Assembly (NCBI RefSeq): GCF_014172375.1
Contig: NZ_WNXD01000001.1
Coordinates: forward strand, 1,922,001 to 1,986,000
DNA from: Pedobacter planticolens
GTDB taxonomy: Bacteria > Bacteroidota > Bacteroidia > Sphingobacteriales > Sphingobacteriaceae
Direction of reading: 5' to 3'
DNA length: 64,000 nt
Shown here: positions 60,950 through 64,000 of the stretch, piece by piece
Layout of the letters: each line of letters opens with the position of its first letter
How positions within the stretch are numbered: position 1 is the stretch's first letter
The notes under the pieces: generated by a model
Told to the model about the DNA's origin: nothing
What the model saw: only the letters and a program-made list of their open reading frames with translations
Databases searched by the model: none
Program-made: the position numbers and the translations under genes

Positions 60950-61384
60950 ATGAAATCAGAAAATGTTGTAGTTGAAAGAACATACAATGCTCCTATTGAT
61001 AAAGTTTGGAGTGCAATCACAGATGTGAACGAAATGAGAAACTGGTATTTCAAATTAGAAGATTTTAAACCTAAGGTTGGTTTTAAATTTGATTTTCTTG
61101 GTGGACCAGAAGAAGGCGTTCAGTATTTACATTTATGTGAAGTGACCGAAGTTGTGGAGGGTAAAAAAATAACTTACAGCTGGCGATATGATAATTATCC
61201 AGGTAATTCATTTGTAACTTGGGAATTATTTGACAAAGGAGATCAGACTCTATTAAGATTAACTCATACTGGTTTAGAAACTTTTGCAGGTTTAGGAGCT
61301 GAATTTGAAAAAACTAGCTTCAACGGTGGTTGGACTTACTTTGTACACACTGCATTAAAAGGTTATTTAGAACCAGAAAGCTAA
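60950..61384 (+). CDS. SRPBCC (AHSA1-type) ligand-binding protein
   Basis: A 144-residue START-like domain: VVVERTYNAPIDKVWSAITD, then MRNWYFKLEDFKPKVGFKF and EGKKITYSWRYDNYPGNSFV, ending in GWTYFVHTALKGYLE. These proteins enclose a hydrophobic ligand or act as Hsp90-type co-factors; pairing with an ArsR repressor is very common, and the ligand is generally unknown. Cotranscribed with the repressor. Confidence 0.9.
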   Translation: MKSENVVVERTYNAPIDKVWSAITDVNEMRNWYFKLEDFKPKVGFKFDFLGGPEEGVQYLHLCEVTEVVEGKKITYSWRYDNYPGNSFVTWELFDKGDQTLLRLTHTGLETFAGLGAEFEKTSFNGGWTYFVHTALKGYLEPES

Positions 61385-61392
61385 ATCAATTA

Positions 61393-61518
61393 ATGGTTTC
61401 GAAACTAAGTTTATTTAAATTTATCGAATATTTTATTAGTGTCAAAAAACCACCCCTTCCAATAAAAAGTTTTACCAATGATGAAAAAGCGAAAGAATGG
61501 CTTAGAGGATTTATTTAA
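61393..61518 (+). CDS. short 41-residue frame after the SRPBCC gene
   Basis: Starts MVSKLSLFKFIEYF and ends FTNDEKAKEWLRGFI. The ending recalls the last helix of STAS/SpoIIAA-like domains (E-A-x-x-WL), so it may be a truncated relic of a longer gene or a real tail peptide of the ArsR operon. The ATG follows the SRPBCC stop by 8 nt. No ribosome-binding evidence decides between these. Confidence 0.35.
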   Translation: MVSKLSLFKFIEYFISVKKPPLPIKSFTNDEKAKEWLRGFI

Positions 61519-61578
61519 AATAATGGACTAAATTATTACTATAGCGTATGCATCAATATCAATAGGTAAATTCATTTT

Positions 61579-62772
61579 ATGAAAGCATATTTAAAATTTT
61601 TAATATTAGTTAGTGTATTAATCCTACAAAACAAATCACTTTCTGCACAATTAAATTCATTAGCTCCTTCTCCAACTCCACCCATGGGCTGGATGAGCTG
61701 GTATACCTTTATTGATCACATCAATGAAAAACAAATTATGGAAGTTGCCGATGCAATGGTAAGTAGCGGACTTCGTGATGCGGGTTATAATTTAATTCAA
61801 TTGGATGATGGTTGGATGGCAAAAGAAAGAGATAAAGAAGGCAGACAATATGCAGATAAGGTTAGGTTTCCGAATGGAATAAAATATTTAGCAAATTATT
61901 TACATCAAAAAGGGCTGAAACTTGGCATTTATTCTTCCAATGGTAGCCTTACCTGTGCAGGTTATCCTGGAAGCTATAATCATGAAGAAATTGATGCAAA
62001 AACGTATGCCGAATGGGGAGTTGATTATTTGAAATATGATGCCTGTGGCAAAAAAGAAGGGCATCCGGATCAGGAATTGAACATGAGGATGATTAATGCC
62101 ATAAAAAAAACGGGCAGGCCAATGCTTTATGCAGTTTGTGTTTTTGGCAGCAATGAAACTCACCTCTGGGCTAGTAAAGTGGCTACAATGTGGCGTACTG
62201 GTGGTGATATTGTGCAACATATAGAAAGAAACCCAATTGTGACTTATAAACTATGGTACACTAATTTACAGCAAGTTATAGGGAAAGAGGCATATGCTGG
62301 AAATGGTCATTGGAACGATCCAGATAATTTAATAATTGGTTATCCGCGAAACAATGAACAAACCATAGAAGAGCAAAAAGCACAATTTAGTTTTTGGAGT
62401 TTAATTGCTGCTCCCCTTTTGCTGAGTGTAGACGTAAGGGCAATGGATCCAAAAATCAAAGCGATCATTATGAACAAGGAGGTTATTGCAATTAATCAAG
62501 ATAAAGCTGGCGTACAAGGCAGTAGATTAATTAATGATGACGACCATGAGATTTGGGTCAAGAAATTAAATGATGGCTCAAAAGCTGTTATTCTATTTAA
62601 CAAAAAAGATGTAGAAGCTGAAATCAGGCTTAACTTAAAAGACATTAATGAGAAGGGAAAGGTAAAAGTCAGGGATTTATGGACGAAGCAAAATAAAACA
62701 ATAACGAGCTCACTAACATCCAAAGTAGCTCCACATGGTGTTGTAATGTTTAAAATTAATTCGTTTAAATAA
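61579..62772 (+). CDS. secreted alpha-galactosidase, glycoside hydrolase family 27
   Basis: A 397-residue exported enzyme (signal ends LSAQ, 24) that releases terminal alpha-galactose, or alpha-N-acetylgalactosamine in some relatives. Family-27 landmarks: TPPMGWMSWYTF (33-44), LIQLDDGWM, and the nucleophile Asp154 in YLKYDAC. The probable acid/base is Asp210 in WRTGGDI, and GHWNDPDNLIIG shapes the pocket. A C-terminal beta domain (about 310-397) follows. No SusC/D pair is nearby, so it is not in a full polysaccharide utilisation locus. Confidence 0.93.
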   Translation: MKAYLKFLILVSVLILQNKSLSAQLNSLAPSPTPPMGWMSWYTFIDHINEKQIMEVADAMVSSGLRDAGYNLIQLDDGWMAKERDKEGRQYADKVRFPNGIKYLANYLHQKGLKLGIYSSNGSLTCAGYPGSYNHEEIDAKTYAEWGVDYLKYDACGKKEGHPDQELNMRMINAIKKTGRPMLYAVCVFGSNETHLWASKVATMWRTGGDIVQHIERNPIVTYKLWYTNLQQVIGKEAYAGNGHWNDPDNLIIGYPRNNEQTIEEQKAQFSFWSLIAAPLLLSVDVRAMDPKIKAIIMNKEVIAINQDKAGVQGSRLINDDDHEIWVKKLNDGSKAVILFNKKDVEAEIRLNLKDINEKGKVKVRDLWTKQNKTITSSLTSKVAPHGVVMFKINSFK

Positions 62773-62845
62773 GTTTTGTAACCTTTCCAATTTTCACTTA
62801 CTCTATGTTAATAGAAATCTAACTATTAACATTAAAAAAAGAGAA

Positions 62846-63229
62846 ATGGAAATTATCAATTTAAATCAGGAGATTAAACCAACATTCAATTTATTAAAAT
62901 TCACATTCGGAATCGTTCCTATTGTGGCAGGGCTAGATAAATTCACCAATATATTAACTAATTGGGAGCAATATATTAATCCAAGTCTCGGAGGAATGAT
63001 TCCATTATCTGCACATTCATTTATGATGATTGTAGGTATTATAGAAATTTTAGCCGGCATTATCGTTTTACTAAAACCTGCAATTGGCGGCTTAATCGTT
63101 GCTGCATGGTTAACTTTAATTGCTTTAACTTTATTAGCTAGCGGTCACTATTTAGATGTTGCAGTTAGAGATTTAGTGATGGCTATTGGCGCATTTTCGA
63201 TGACAAGAATTGCTAAATTAATTTCATAA
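62846..63229 (+). CDS. DoxX-like small membrane protein
   Basis: A 127-residue protein with four hydrophobic helices. Segments LLKFTFGIVPIVAGLDKFTN, then GIIEILAGIIVLLKPAIGGL and DVAVRDLVMAIGAFSMTRIA match the DoxX/DUF417-type pattern (G-L-D-K-F after helix 1, R-D near the end). Functions of the group vary and are mostly unproven. The ECF sigma gene starts 10 nt later, so they share a transcript, which suggests a stress or redox link. Confidence 0.72.
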   Translation: MEIINLNQEIKPTFNLLKFTFGIVPIVAGLDKFTNILTNWEQYINPSLGGMIPLSAHSFMMIVGIIEILAGIIVLLKPAIGGLIVAAWLTLIALTLLASGHYLDVAVRDLVMAIGAFSMTRIAKLIS

Positions 63230-63239
63230 CTAATTACAA

Positions 63240-63896
63240 ATGAAAGAATTCGAACAATATTCGGATATTGAAATCATACAAAGAATTCTTAATGGTCAAC
63301 TTCCTTTATATGAAATTCTTATCCGAAGAAATAATCCGTATTTGTATAAAGTAGGTAGATCTTACAACTATGGCCATGAAGACACGCAGGATTTAATGCA
63401 AGACACCTTTATTGATGCTTATAATAACTTATCAAAATTTGAAAATCGTTCTTCATTTAAAACATGGATTGTTAGGATTATGTTAAACAATTGTTATAGA
63501 AAGCAACAGAAATTTAGCTATAAAAATGAAATAGCAAATGAAATTAACGACCAATCAATACCGCTATTTTCCAATCAAAAACAATCCGATATTAATAAAA
63601 TAATCATGAATAAAGAGCTGAATTCTATTATTGAAAATGCTTTGCAACACCTCGATATTGATTACAGGATGGTTTTTTCCTTACGGGAAATGAATGGGCT
63701 AACTACAAAAGAGGCAGCAGAAATATTGAATATAAGCGAAGCAAATGTTAAGGTTCGACTAAATAGAGCTAAAGCGATGTTGAGGAAAGAAGTAGAAAAA
63801 TCGTACACCACAGCTGATATTTTTGAGTTTAATCTCATTTATTGTGATGCAATGGTAAATAATGTAATGAGTAAATTGAAAGTGATAAACCAGTAA
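63240..63896 (+). CDS. ECF RNA polymerase sigma factor (sigma-70 family)
   Basis: A 218-residue sigma factor. Region 2: LYEILIRRNNPYLYKVGRSY, then GHEDTQDLMQDTFIDAYNNL and FKTWIVRIMLNNCYRKQ. Region 4: LDIDYRMVFSLREMNGLTTK and EAAEILNISEANVKVRLNRA, which form the helix-turn-helix. A C-terminal tail (DIFEFNLIYCDAMVNNVM) is longer than in minimal members and is shared by a Bacteroidota subgroup. No anti-sigma gene follows: the next gene, pyrD, is convergent. The upstream partner is the DoxX-like gene. Confidence 0.93.
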   Translation: MKEFEQYSDIEIIQRILNGQLPLYEILIRRNNPYLYKVGRSYNYGHEDTQDLMQDTFIDAYNNLSKFENRSSFKTWIVRIMLNNCYRKQQKFSYKNEIANEINDQSIPLFSNQKQSDINKIIMNKELNSIIENALQHLDIDYRMVFSLREMNGLTTKEAAEILNISEANVKVRLNRAKAMLRKEVEKSYTTADIFEFNLIYCDAMVNNVMSKLKVINQ

Positions 63897-64000
63897 TTAA
63901 ACCAATTCTTTACAAATTTGCTTAATCAAACCTGGTCCTTCGTAAATAAAACCAGTATACAATTGCACTAAACTTGCACCAGCATCCATTTTATCTTTTG
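63897..64000 (-). CDS. pyrD: dihydroorotate dehydrogenase (quinone), 3' end only
   Basis: The last 33 codons of a minus-strand gene run off the window edge. The residues [19 protein letters not shown] and [11 protein letters not shown] are the characteristic C-terminal phosphate-binding part of class 2 PyrD, the pyrimidine-synthesis enzyme that passes electrons from dihydroorotate to quinone. Its TAA abuts the sigma-factor stop with no gap, so the two transcripts must overlap. Confidence 0.9.
   Translation of the reverse strand, partial: KDKMDAGASLVQLYTGFIYEGPGLIKQICKELV

Overview
The window reads as a piece of a low-GC chromosome from Bacteroidota, most likely the Sphingobacteriaceae (Pedobacter-like). 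This rests on the gene content (a TamL-type lipoprotein BamA/TamA homologue, a PUR/DUF3276 protein, DUF1573, an enlarged NusB, a DUF5522 mini-protein, an HD-PycTM protein next to ppk1). It also rests on Bacteroidota-type promoters (TTTG, about 19 nt, TAnnTTTG) and on intergenic DNA full of dispersed repeats such as CGTCATTGCGAG and CGTCATTCCCG palindromes. The genus is inference.

Layout. 0-2.7 kb: four small genes (ferredoxin-like protein, membrane protein, amidase_3-type hydrolase, secreted YciI-like protein). 2.7-3.7 kb: gene-free repeats. 3.7-8.9 kb: cytochrome bd oxidase (cydAB), a secreted metallo-beta-lactamase-fold protein whose 3' end has been tandemly duplicated beside a palindromic repeat, and two paralogous mini-proteins. 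8.9-13.7 kb: cysteine desulfurase, glmM, and a methyltransferase-PAP2-ZIP operon. 13.9-20.1 kb, minus strand: MarR, DUF5522, MBL exonuclease, coaE and YbbR/CdaR-like genes joined by TAATG overlaps, then yajC, DUF1573, nusB and an amino-acid dehydrogenase. 20.2-28.6 kb: ABC exporter, LemA-like protein, PUR protein, beta-lactamase-related hydrolase, ychF, mgtE and tRNA-Arg(CCG).

28.8-35.3 kb is a TetR-controlled RND efflux operon with two near-identical operators and an unannotated 33-codon frame overlapping the end of the pump gene. 35.5-43.3 kb looks like a surface-polysaccharide locus: a TPR/beta-barrel YaiO-like protein and an unclassified partner converge on a tightly coupled operon of response regulator, HEAT protein, processive GT2 synthase and LtaS-like sulfatase. 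43.5-53.8 kb is a five-gene minus-strand operon: HD-PycTM fusion, polyphosphate kinase, SdiA-regulated-like lipoprotein, a 1198-residue protein combining a phosphoesterase, a possible kinase-like domain and an outer-membrane barrel, and a GAF protein. I regard these last two regions as the best candidates for undescribed biology.

54-64 kb: patatin-barrel phospholipase with a small partner, TamL and a SpoU methyltransferase that overlap head to head, tRNA-Cys(GCA) under a consensus promoter, a 58-residue basic protein, an autoregulated ArsR-SRPBCC pair, a GH27 alpha-galactosidase, a DoxX-like protein, an ECF sigma factor and the 3' end of pyrD. No rRNA, CRISPR array, complete insertion sequence, prophage or replication origin was seen. 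All assignments come from reading motifs by eye; no database search was run.
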